Positions 1 through 8,019 of a stretch of DNA of 33,781 bases are shown here, one piece after another. Positions within the stretch are counted from its first letter, which is position 1. Every line of letters begins with the position of its first letter. The notes beneath the pieces are model-generated. The model was given only the letters and a program-made list of their open reading frames with translations, was not told where the DNA came from and did no database searches. Position numbers and translations under genes: made by a program. The stretch is from Algoriphagus sp. (GTDB lineage Bacteria > Bacteroidota > Bacteroidia > Cytophagales > Cyclobacteriaceae), in assembly GCA_017858365.1 (NCBI GenBank), contig JAFMBQ010000004.1, positions 1 through 33,781 of the forward strand, given 5' to 3'.

Positions 1-57
1 AGCAGATAAAATGTATATCTCAAATATGATATGATATTAAGAGGACACCTCTATAAG

Positions 58-837
58 ATGAATACAAATACTACTAATTCTTGGTTGAATAAGATCATTG
101 ATTCATTTGCATCTTTAATCATTTTGATTCTTCTTTTTCCATTGTTGTTGTTGTTGGTGATTCTTATAATGCTAGAATCCAAAGGACCAGTTTTTTGTTA
201 TTCTTATCGAGTGGGAATGAATTATCACATCTTTAAATTCTACAAATTCAGAACTATGTATACAGAAGATTATCTTTTGAAAAACCAGCACAATCATATT
301 AATGCAAATCAAAAGAGGATAGTTGTTTCTGAAGTTATAAAGCCATTAAGCAGAGAGTTAATACTCTCCCTAAATTCTGATAAAATTAGGATTAAAGACA
401 CCGGGTTCGTTGATGAATCTAAATACGAATCAATGAAGAAAGATTTAAACCCACAAGTAATCAATAATTTAACAAATGACTCTCGCCTTACTCGTGTAGG
501 ACGTTGGATACAAAATATGAATGTTCATGAGCTACCACAACTATTCAATATTTTAAAAGGTGATATATCATTGATTGGAGATAGGCCCTTGCCAATTAAT
601 GAAGCGGAGAGGCTAGTTTCAGATGAATTGATTGATCACCTCATCAGGCCAATTGGATTTATTAGATTTTGGAATGTGACTGGATCGGAGAAGAAGGAAA
701 GACATTTTTCGAAAAGTAGTAAATTCGGGAATCGGATTTTTCAGGAATATGTTTTTTTACAATATTTAAATATCCTGCCTAGAGCCTCTTTTTACGTGGT
801 ACCCCTCTCGAGAAAACTTGATTCTGATGAATCCTAA
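58..837 (+). CDS. Bacterial sugar transferase (polyprenol-phosphate phosphoglycosyl transferase), divergent
   Basis: This family moves a sugar-1-phosphate from a UDP-sugar to a polyprenol phosphate at the inner membrane, starting exopolysaccharide or O-antigen units. The N-terminus has one long hydrophobic re-entrant segment, then the family motifs RVG and KFRTM, and later DSRLTRVGRWI and HELPQLFNILKGD. I start at the second ATG, just before the membrane segment; the ORF opens at 31. Two signatures deviate. The expected catalytic DE before LPQ reads HE (codon cat), and the usual LVGxRP reads LIGDRP. The region that usually reads AGITGLWQV is IGFIRFWNV. The protein is longer than the minimal family domain, with a spacer between the two halves common in Bacteroidota relatives. 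It may be inactive or changed in function. The family call is firm; activity is doubtful. Confidence 0.8.
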   Translation: MNTNTTNSWLNKIIDSFASLIILILLFPLLLLLVILIMLESKGPVFCYSYRVGMNYHIFKFYKFRTMYTEDYLLKNQHNHINANQKRIVVSEVIKPLSRELILSLNSDKIRIKDTGFVDESKYESMKKDLNPQVINNLTNDSRLTRVGRWIQNMNVHELPQLFNILKGDISLIGDRPLPINEAERLVSDELIDHLIRPIGFIRFWNVTGSEKKERHFSKSSKFGNRIFQEYVFLQYLNILPRASFYVVPLSRKLDSDES

Positions 838-860
838 TCCTTTTTTAGTACATTTTATTC

Positions 861-1414
861 TTGAGAATGCTTTCATATTTCAGGCACCAATATCAATTTC
901 TAGTAAATAAGAAATATCACGTATTAGTTGGAATACTTTCAGAACCTGATCTTTTGTTTGACAGGATAGAAAAGGAAATTTGTTTTAAGGTGATGCCTAC
1001 TGTCACAAGTAAAATTGAAATAAGGAGAGCCGATTTACTCCTTGAAGATAAGATTAAGAGTAGTCGTTGATAGGTATGCATACCTGACATTAAAGACGTT
1101 TCATTATGCACAAATAAGAACAGAGTATGAATATAGTATTCCTTTAACAGACTTGGATGAATTGTACGCTAGTTCAAAAGTTAAATTAATATACGCTATT
1201 TAATGAAAATAGTGTTGACATTGATATTTATTTAAAGGACATGTCTGTATTAGAAATTGAATACGAAGATGAGTTAACTGAACTGCCTGAATATTGTATA
1301 GAGGAACTAACAGCGGTTAATAAATACTCAAATTTTTCTCTTGCATCATTTGATTTTGTAAAAAGTGTTTTGAAACTAATGAGTCCAAAGAGAAATGGGA
1401 CATTAATAACTTAA
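861..1414 (+). pseudogene. CYTH-domain (triphosphate tunnel) protein, broken into three frames
   Basis: Three consecutive pieces in three different frames together resemble one CYTH domain. Piece 1 (861-1070, ATG at 867) has QFLVNKK, like the family's IERKFLV start, and later IEIRRAD. Piece 2 (about 1066-1203) has YLTLK and RTEYEYSIPLTDLDEL, matching the TIKG...EfEypIp core. Piece 3 (about 1202-1414) has VDIDIYLKD, VLEIEYEDE, EELTAVNKYSNFSLA, matching the WEVDvf, aEiEl and EEVTgd.rYsN blocks. The pieces appear in the family order, and each joins the next at a stop codon, so at least two frameshifts are needed. CYTH proteins bind triphosphates and metal, for example as thiamine triphosphatase or tripolyphosphatase. 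Many conserved acidic and basic residues are already lost. This recognition is by eye from family memory. Confidence 0.6.
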
Positions 1415-1655
1415 GAATACCTATTTTGTCAATAAACATTAAGTCAATTAATTAAGAGCCAGTTGAAGAACAGAAAAAATTATTATAATTGAGTAGTGTT
1501 AAATTAACGTAGGTCGTTTGTAAAAAACGAATGAGTTGTGTTTTCTTTAGACCATTTTTTATTTTTGAAGGAATTCTTGGATTTTTTTCAAACTGAAGAT
1601 CGTTGGAAATTTTGTCTTGATTTAAGTTTTGAAAAATGTAATGGGACAATTTTTA
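1415..1655. other. AT-rich gap after the CYTH pseudogene
   Basis: This stretch holds no convincing gene. A 65-aa minus ORF (1452-1649) has no family signature. The frame with EPVEEQKKLL ending at about 1490 is short and may be another scrap of decayed coding sequence. A small inverted repeat TCGTTT / AAACGA lies near 1508. Confidence 0.4.
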
Positions 1656-2393
1656 TCAAAGGAGGTTAAGTCTCTTAAATAAAGACTCTCTATTAGCTCT
1701 AGAAATGGGGATAACCTTGTCTTCAATCAGTAAGTTGGATTCTTCAATATCGATTATTTTGGAAAGGTTGATGATGAATGATCGGTGGATTTTTTGAAAC
1801 CAAAAAGGACTAAGTTTTTTTTCCACATGCTTCATCGAAGTTTGGACGATGTAACCCTTAGACTTGGTTTTAAACAAGGCGTAATCTCCTTTAGCTTCCA
1901 CATAAAGAATGTCCTCTATTTTCACTTTGATAAGTTTGGAGTCTACTTTTAGAAAAATGCTATTGTCTACTATTTTGGATAGGTTAATAGCAGCTTTTTC
2001 AGCAGTTTTTAGTCGGTCGAATGAAGCTTTTGCTATTTGGATTGCTGCATTGACTTCTTTTATACCATAGGGTTTTACCAAATAGCCAAAAGGGCCTTTG
2101 TCTCGGGCTCGGAGCACGGTTTCATTGTCCGCATAGGCCGTGGTAAAAATAAAAGGGATGTCGAATTGGTCTCGTATGATCTCTGCAAGATCTACCCCAT
2201 CAATATCTCCGCTGATCTGGATATCAAGTAAAGCCAAGTCAGGAAGGTCTTTGTTGCAAAGCTCGATGGCTTCGTCAGCATTATCCGCGACACCGACAAC
2301 TTTGTGATTTAAGATTCTAAGGATATCTTTTAAGCTCTCAGAGATCATTAAATCATCTTCGACAATCACAACTTTCAGTTGGCTCATTTCCAT
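1656..2393 (-). CDS. LytTR-family two-component response regulator
   Basis: This is a cytoplasmic transcription regulator with an N-terminal receiver domain (about residues 6-120) and a C-terminal LytTR DNA-binding domain (about 145-243). The receiver has the acidic pair E12-D13-D14, the phosphoacceptor D57 in LALLDIQI, the switch Thr near 85 in FTTAYAD, and K107 in YLVKP. The usual GAFGYL reads GPFGYL. The LytTR part has DILYVEAKGDYALF and WFQKIHRSFIINLSKI, both typical. It lies 40 nt downstream of the histidine kinase in the same direction and is almost certainly its partner. A second in-frame ATG two codons in is an equally possible start. Target genes cannot be read from the window. Confidence 0.93.
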   Translation of the reverse strand: MEMSQLKVVIVEDDLMISESLKDILRILNHKVVGVADNADEAIELCNKDLPDLALLDIQISGDIDGVDLAEIIRDQFDIPFIFTTAYADNETVLRARDKGPFGYLVKPYGIKEVNAAIQIAKASFDRLKTAEKAAINLSKIVDNSIFLKVDSKLIKVKIEDILYVEAKGDYALFKTKSKGYIVQTSMKHVEKKLSPFWFQKIHRSFIINLSKIIDIEESNLLIEDKVIPISRANRESLFKRLNLL

Positions 2394-2433
2394 AGCTAAA
2401 AGAACAAATTAATTTGCAATTATGCCTAATTAA

Positions 2434-4842
2434 CTAAGCCGAAGGAAGCGTAATTATAAATTTTGACCCTTTATTGGTGTCGCTTTTCACTGAGATTGTC
2501 CCTTGATGCATTAGTACAAACTCTTTCATAATAGATAGCCCAAGACCAGTTCCTTGAATATTTTTAACATTGGTAGCCCGATAAAAAGAAGAGAAAAGTC
2601 CTTGTTGATCCTTTTTTGGAATCCCTATGCCGAAGTCTTTACAGGTAATGATTACCTCAGAAAGTTTATTAAAGGAGATTATTAAGATCGGATCTTTGGT
2701 ATCCGGTGAATATTTTAAAGAATTAGAAAGGACATTAGTGAGTACGTGCTCTATCAAAAGAGGGTCAATAGAGATAGATCTGGGGACTCCAGCTAATTCC
2801 AATTTCACCATTCGTGCGTCTAATCTGCCTTGACATATTTTTTGGATAGCCAATTCTGCAAGTTGAACAAGGTCTGTCTGACGCTTGGAAATTTCCACCT
2901 TTCCGGCTTCAATTTTTCCAAGTAAAAGAATATCATGCATCAGGTTAGTGACTCGTCCTATTTCGGAATCGATCCGTTTGAAATATTTTCCATAAACTTC
3001 TATCGAATTTGGATTCTCCATTTCAAGTTGGAAGTTGATTAGATCTACATTTTGTTTAATGGTCGTCAATGGGGTTCGAAATTCATGGGATGTCATGGAG
3101 ACAAATCTAGATTTCAACTCATTTAGGTCCCGCTCCTTTGCCAGTGACTTTTCCATTTCGTCTCGAGTTGATTTTGCCAAGGTGATATCTCTAATAAATG
3201 CAGTAAAAGAGTGAATACCTCCTTGGACTATGGGGATGATGGTAAGTTCAATTGGAAATTCTTCCTTAGTTTTTCGCTTGGCGGTAAGTTCTAACCGTTG
3301 GTTTAGGGCAGGCCCAACTCCAATAGAATTGAACTTCTTCATTCCGTTTTCATGTGACTGATGATGGTGAGAAGGAATGATATTTTCGGTGAGATACTTT
3401 CCTATGACTTCGTTACTTTTCCATCCGAAAATTTCTTCTGCTCTTGGATTCCATTCTTGAATCTTTCCGCCCTCATCGATAGTGATTATAGCGTCCAGTG
3501 CGGATTCAATTACTGTCCTCAGCTTTTTCTCGCTTTCTCGTAACTCGTTTTCAGCAATTTCTTGTCGCCGCTTAGTTTTTGCATTTTTAATTCGAGATGC
3601 AGAAAGGTTTGCTATAATTTGAAGTGTTTCTACATGCCTCGAGTTGAAAAAGTAGATTTCTTTATGCTCACAGTTGATTATACCAATCACTTGGTTTTCG
3701 GCTTTGATTGGAACGGCTAACTCTGATCCATAGGGCATTTTTTGAACGATATAGCGCGGATCCAAAGCGGTATTCGAAATAATTTCCACGGACCCTGACT
3801 TTGCCACAGATCCGATAATTCCTTCCCCAAACTTCCAACTTTCTCCTCCTTCACTCACCTCGTGCTGGGTATTTAGACTTGCTTTAAGCTCAAGGATATT
3901 TTTGTCCAAATTCAGAATATAAATCTCTGCGTTGTCAAACCCGAATGTGTTCACTACATGCGAAACCACTTCTGAGGCAATTCCATTTACTGTGTCTTCT
4001 TCAAGCAGTTTGATTACAAATTGATTGATTAAGTAGAGAAATTGTTGGCTTTCGAAAAGCTCTATTTCTTTGGCTTTTCGATCCGAAATATCTAAATGAA
4101 TGCCTATGGAGCCAATTTGTGTGCCCTTGGAGTCAAATGTTGGAGCTCCTGAAATTAAGGCATAAATAGCCTTACCTGATTTGGTAAGAATTTGAGCTTC
4201 ATATACACTGGATTGGTTTTTCTCGCGAAGTTTATTTTGTTTTTTTATTTCAGCTCGCATCTCCTCATTGGTGAGGACTTCTGAAGCTATTTTTCCCATC
4301 AATTCCTCACGAGCATAGCCAGATATCTCACACATCGCATCATTGATATAGGTAATGCGTTCATCTTTATCCACTTCGATCAGACCGAATTGGAGATTTT
4401 GGATGATTCCTCGATATTTTTCTTCGGATTGAATCAACATATCGGTGGCTAGGTATTTTTCAGTGATTACTCTAGCCACAGCCATTGCCCCTTTTACCTC
4501 TTTCCCAACGAAAAGTAATTGAACATTTTGCCCAAGCCAGATTGTTTTTCCATCTGCTGAGGCTACAGGAAATTCCAAATAAGTGATTTTTGTTTTTTTC
4601 TCAAATTGATCTCTGTAGAAACTGCGAACCCGATCCAGATGATCTGGATGTACCAATTCGGTATATTTCATTTCTAGTAGTTTAGATCTAGAATATCCAA
4701 GGATCTCCTGGGCACGAATATTTCCAAAAGTAAAATGGCCAGTTAAATCAGTCTCATAAATAATATCATGAGCACGCTCCACTAAAAGTCGATAACGATC
4801 TATGGAGAAGCTGGGAAAGTCGACTAAATCTTCTTTACTCAA
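2434..4842 (-). CDS. Soluble PAS-PAS-GAF-PAS hybrid-sensor histidine kinase (no receiver)
   Basis: This sensor kinase autophosphorylates on histidine and would pass phosphate to the LytTR regulator just downstream. Domains in order are PAS (about 15-130), PAS (about 140-260), GAF (about 265-425), PAS (about 440-555), HisKA with H586 in MTSHEFRTPLTTI, and HATPase (about 690-802). The ATPase has the N box NVLSNSLKYSP, the G1 box DFGIGIP and the G2 box GTGLGL. I see no membrane segment or signal peptide, so it should sense a cytoplasmic signal, perhaps redox or a small ligand through PAS/GAF. The start is TTG at 4842; no in-frame ATG or GTG lies between it and the upstream stop, and the next Met would cut into the first PAS. 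It is divergent from the PQQ dehydrogenase at 5049. Confidence 0.92.
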   Translation of the reverse strand: MSKEDLVDFPSFSIDRYRLLVERAHDIIYETDLTGHFTFGNIRAQEILGYSRSKLLEMKYTELVHPDHLDRVRSFYRDQFEKKTKITYLEFPVASADGKTIWLGQNVQLLFVGKEVKGAMAVARVITEKYLATDMLIQSEEKYRGIIQNLQFGLIEVDKDERITYINDAMCEISGYAREELMGKIASEVLTNEEMRAEIKKQNKLREKNQSSVYEAQILTKSGKAIYALISGAPTFDSKGTQIGSIGIHLDISDRKAKEIELFESQQFLYLINQFVIKLLEEDTVNGIASEVVSHVVNTFGFDNAEIYILNLDKNILELKASLNTQHEVSEGGESWKFGEGIIGSVAKSGSVEIISNTALDPRYIVQKMPYGSELAVPIKAENQVIGIINCEHKEIYFFNSRHVETLQIIANLSASRIKNAKTKRRQEIAENELRESEKKLRTVIESALDAIITIDEGGKIQEWNPRAEEIFGWKSNEVIGKYLTENIIPSHHHQSHENGMKKFNSIGVGPALNQRLELTAKRKTKEEFPIELTIIPIVQGGIHSFTAFIRDITLAKSTRDEMEKSLAKERDLNELKSRFVSMTSHEFRTPLTTIKQNVDLINFQLEMENPNSIEVYGKYFKRIDSEIGRVTNLMHDILLLGKIEAGKVEISKRQTDLVQLAELAIQKICQGRLDARMVKLELAGVPRSISIDPLLIEHVLTNVLSNSLKYSPDTKDPILIISFNKLSEVIITCKDFGIGIPKKDQQGLFSSFYRATNVKNIQGTGLGLSIMKEFVLMHQGTISVKSDTNKGSKFIITLPSA

Positions 4843-5048
4843 GGGGTCTAGCGTTATAGGGACACATTCATTCCTATTTTAACACAAATCAAATAATTAA
4901 GTACATTAGTTTCAAGTCAACTGTCAAAATGATATCGAATTCTTTTTGAGGAAAGCCTGAAAGGAAGCCTGATTTATTCTGTTGGTTTCCCAAATCCAAG
5001 AAGAATTCGGATATTATCAGCTAATCCTATGCGCTTATCTTCTTTCGT

Positions 5049-6725
5049 ATGAATTTTCGTTTTGCTTACACTCCGCTACTGTTTCTCATTTTCGCAGCGT
5101 GTTCTTCTCCAGAAGAAAAATTATTCGGTGAAGAGATTTCCACCTCCTCTGAGCAGATATTAGCTGGAAGAATGCTTTTCGAACAGAATTGTTCCACCTG
5201 TCATAATTTCAATGAGAATGCAATCGGGCCAAATCTAAGTGGCTTGACTCGACAAGTAGAAACAGATTGGATCAAAAGATTTATCAAAAATCCTTCAGAG
5301 TTTTTTCTTGCCAAAGATGAAAGAGCTTTGAAGCTATTGGCTATTTATAAGACTGAAATGCCAGCTAATCCTAACTTTTCGGATTCAGATCTTAATTCCA
5401 TCCTCAGTTACCTGCATACCTTCGAGTCGCTTCCAATTGAAATATTGGGAGATACGACTTCTAACCTTATTCCAGAAAAAATTCAAGAATCAGGGATACG
5501 TTTTGAATTGGAGTTTTATGCCCAGTTACCGGCATCTGACACTTCGCCAGCTTTAGCCAAAATGACTAAAATGGAGCCAATCCCTGGCACAAACCGCTTG
5601 ATGATTAATGATCAGCGCATTGGGATTTATGAATTGGTGGACCAAAAACCACAACTCTATTTAGACTTATTGCAGCACAAATCGGATATGGTCAGCAAGC
5701 CAGGATGGGGTACTGGAGTAGGGAGTTTTGCCTTTCATCCAGAATTCGAGAAGAATGGACTTTTCTATACTGCCCATACCGAGCCGGGAGGAACCCAACC
5801 ACCGGATTTTGGCTATACCGATAGTTTAGCGGTCTTCATGCAATGGGTCTTGACGGAATGGAAAGCAGATTCTCCAAATGCTAAAATCTTCAAAGGAACC
5901 AATCGAGAAGTCCTTCGAATTGATAATTCCTCCCAAGCCCATGGAATGCAAGAGCTGACCTTCAATCCAAATTCGAAGAAAGGCGATCCTGATTTTGGAT
6001 TGCTCTATATCGGATATGGAGATGGCGGAACAGCTGAAAAACGATTTGCCCATATTTCTAACCATGGAGGCGCGGGAATTTATAGTAGCATTTTGCGAAT
6101 CGATCCAACTGGAAAAGATGGAAAAAATGGGAAATACGGAATACCTAAAATCAATCCTTTCGCAGGTGTTCTAGGAAAAGCTGGCGAAGTATTGGCCTTT
6201 GGATTCCGAAATCCAAACCGAATCTTTTGGGATGAAAATGGAAATCTATTTGCTACTGATATCGGTCAGCATAGCATTGAAGAAATTAATATGATTGAGC
6301 CCGGGAAATTTTATGGTTGGCCTATTCGAGAAGGAAGATTTATGATCAATCCTTTTGGAAGTTTCCGAAGTCTTTATCCTTTACCAAAGGATGATGCCGA
6401 GAAAGGAGTCACTTATCCACTAATTCAGCTGGAACATGATGAGACAGTGGCTGTGATCGGTGGTTATTTTCTTCCAGCAGGGAAATTGAAAGGCAATTTT
6501 CTTTTTGGAGATATTCCGACAGGCAGGTTGTTTTTCGCTGACTTAAATGAAAAACCAAGTCCAGCAGTGAAAAGTCTGAAAGTCATTTTCGAAGGAAAAG
6601 AAATGACCATGGAGGAGCTTGTCGGAGGGCGAGTGGATTTGAAGTTTGGAATTGACGCTGAAAAGCAAGTTTATATCATGAGCAAGAATCAAGGAAAGAT
6701 TTACAAAATCATTAATACCCTATGA
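5049..6725 (+). CDS. Cytochrome c-PQQ sugar dehydrogenase fusion lipoprotein
   Basis: This exported lipoprotein has a hydrophobic signal with lipobox FAAC at C18. A cytochrome c domain follows (about 35-130) with CSTCH at 48-52 and a probable axial M104 in TEMPANP. The rest (about 165-555) is a soluble glucose/sorbosone dehydrogenase-type beta-propeller. It keeps the residues expected for PQQ-enzyme catalysis by analogy with sGDH: H298 in AHGMQEL and R387-N388 in GFRNPNR. It also has GIGYGDGG-like and DIGQHSIEEIN strands typical of the fold. The protein would oxidise a sugar or alcohol outside the inner membrane and hand electrons to its own haem. Its stop overlaps the next gene's ATG by 4 nt, so the two are coupled. 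The substrate is unknown; some family members are not dehydrogenases. Confidence 0.88.
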   Translation: MNFRFAYTPLLFLIFAACSSPEEKLFGEEISTSSEQILAGRMLFEQNCSTCHNFNENAIGPNLSGLTRQVETDWIKRFIKNPSEFFLAKDERALKLLAIYKTEMPANPNFSDSDLNSILSYLHTFESLPIEILGDTTSNLIPEKIQESGIRFELEFYAQLPASDTSPALAKMTKMEPIPGTNRLMINDQRIGIYELVDQKPQLYLDLLQHKSDMVSKPGWGTGVGSFAFHPEFEKNGLFYTAHTEPGGTQPPDFGYTDSLAVFMQWVLTEWKADSPNAKIFKGTNREVLRIDNSSQAHGMQELTFNPNSKKGDPDFGLLYIGYGDGGTAEKRFAHISNHGGAGIYSSILRIDPTGKDGKNGKYGIPKINPFAGVLGKAGEVLAFGFRNPNRIFWDENGNLFATDIGQHSIEEINMIEPGKFYGWPIREGRFMINPFGSFRSLYPLPKDDAEKGVTYPLIQLEHDETVAVIGGYFLPAGKLKGNFLFGDIPTGRLFFADLNEKPSPAVKSLKVIFEGKEMTMEELVGGRVDLKFGIDAEKQVYIMSKNQGKIYKIINTL

Positions 6726-8005
6726 ATAAGTCATTGAAAATCCTTCCGGCAATCGCCCTTGGGTTAGTAGTGTTCGTCACTTCCTGTCAACAGCCGGAAG
6801 AAAAAGTGGCTTTTATAGTCAATGAAAGTGCCATCGCCAGACTAGATTCTACGCTTCAGAGCTATGTCAACACAGGAAATGTTGCTGGAATTTCTGCGCT
6901 TATTTTCGAAAAAGATCAGGAAGTTTATTTCAATGCGTTTGGCTTTGCCAATCAAGAGAAACAAATCCCGATGGATCGTAATACCATAGTGCAGATCTAT
7001 TCGATGACTAAGCCGATCACAGGCACCGCATTGATGACACTTTGGGAAGAAGGAAAATTTCAGTTGGACGATCCCTTGGAGAAATACGCACCGGAGTTTG
7101 CCAATATGAAAGTCTATCAAGGGGTGGATGAAAAAGGAGAAATGATTCTGGTGGATGCCGATCGCCCGGTGACAATTCGCGATATCACCCGACATACAGC
7201 AGGATTTCCGAACCGAAATGATATTCCAGGATTGAGTGAGCTAATGGCTAAAAAAGATGCTCGAAGTTTTGAAAATACATTAACGCAAATGGCTGAAAAG
7301 ATTGGAAGTACGCCATTGTGGTTTCAGCCTGGCACGCAATGGGAATACGGGCAATCAGTAGACGTCCAGGCTTTTTTGGTTGAGCGAATTTCAGGAATTC
7401 CTTATGGGGAATATGTTCAAGACCATGTTTTGGGTCCCTTGAAAATGAATAATACCCGCTATGTAGTTCCATCCGAAGATTTAAATCGGTTTTCTGCTGC
7501 CTATCAGCGAACTGCGGAAGGTGAATTGACACAAATGCCAGACTCTTCTGCACATGCTTTTAATTTGAAAAAATGGCCACTTACACCCGGCGGTTTTGGG
7601 CTGACTTCCACCTTGGATGATTACATGACCTTTGCTAGAATGCTTGTCAGAAAGGGAGAAATCAATGGAACTCAGATTTTAAAACCAGAGACAATCGAGT
7701 TAATGGCAACGAATCACCTTCCAGATTCAGTTACTGTTAGATCTTGGCTTCCAAGTAAAGGAAGAGTCGGATTTGGGATTGACTTTGCTGTCCGGACTGA
7801 TCCGCCAGCTACTGTGGAAGAAATGAATGGTATTGTTGGTGAATTTTTCTGGGATGGAGCAGCCAGTACGCTTTTCTGGGTTGACCCTAAAAATGAATTG
7901 GTCGCAGTACTTTTCGTCCAATTATTCCCATATGATGGAATCGGACTTCATAAAAACTTCCGGGATGCTGTTTATGGTAAAATCACTGTGAAGCCCACTC
8001 AATAG
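6722..8005 (+). CDS. Beta-lactamase-fold serine hydrolase lipoprotein (class C / family VIII esterase type)
   Basis: This exported lipoprotein has a lipobox ending VTSC at C22. The serine-hydrolase fold shows the SxxK motif S94-M-T-K97, the second motif as Y-G-Q in WEYGQSV (near 209, where YxN is more usual), and the third region as FFWDGAAST, the W-x-G form seen in family VIII esterases and D-alanyl esterases instead of KTG. These traits favour an esterase, lactonase or peptidase over a true beta-lactamase. At 427 aa it is normal length for the family. It starts inside the stop of the PQQ dehydrogenase gene (ATGA overlap) and is followed after 14 nt by another hydrolase, suggesting one operon. 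A link to lactones made by the dehydrogenase is a guess. Confidence 0.88.
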   Translation: MNKSLKILPAIALGLVVFVTSCQQPEEKVAFIVNESAIARLDSTLQSYVNTGNVAGISALIFEKDQEVYFNAFGFANQEKQIPMDRNTIVQIYSMTKPITGTALMTLWEEGKFQLDDPLEKYAPEFANMKVYQGVDEKGEMILVDADRPVTIRDITRHTAGFPNRNDIPGLSELMAKKDARSFENTLTQMAEKIGSTPLWFQPGTQWEYGQSVDVQAFLVERISGIPYGEYVQDHVLGPLKMNNTRYVVPSEDLNRFSAAYQRTAEGELTQMPDSSAHAFNLKKWPLTPGGFGLTSTLDDYMTFARMLVRKGEINGTQILKPETIELMATNHLPDSVTVRSWLPSKGRVGFGIDFAVRTDPPATVEEMNGIVGEFFWDGAASTLFWVDPKNELVAVLFVQLFPYDGIGLHKNFRDAVYGKITVKPTQ

Positions 8006-8019
8006 ATAAAATCCAAAAA

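Noticed and set aside
861-1070. 69-aa ORF as an independent gene
   Set aside because: Its content fits the N-terminal part of a CYTH domain whose rest continues in other frames; it is a fragment.
1452-1649. 65-aa minus-strand ORF just after the response regulator
   Set aside because: No family signature, AT-rich, and close to chance length; a 7-nt gap alone is not evidence.
1659-1667. AAAGGAGG Shine-Dalgarno on the plus strand
   Set aside because: It lies at the end of the minus-strand regulator gene with no open plus-strand gene after it.
4949-4972. Short direct repeat (GAAAGCCTGA / GGAAGCCTGA)
   Set aside because: Too short and imperfect to assign a function; likely chance in an AT-rich intergenic region.
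5826-6065. Minus-strand ORFs inside 5049-13350 and other shadow ORFs of the track
   Set aside because: They lie opposite long, family-matched genes and show no independent signature.
6722-8005. True beta-lactamase conferring antibiotic resistance
   Set aside because: Motifs are Y-G-Q and W-D-G rather than YxN and KTG, favouring an esterase or peptidase.
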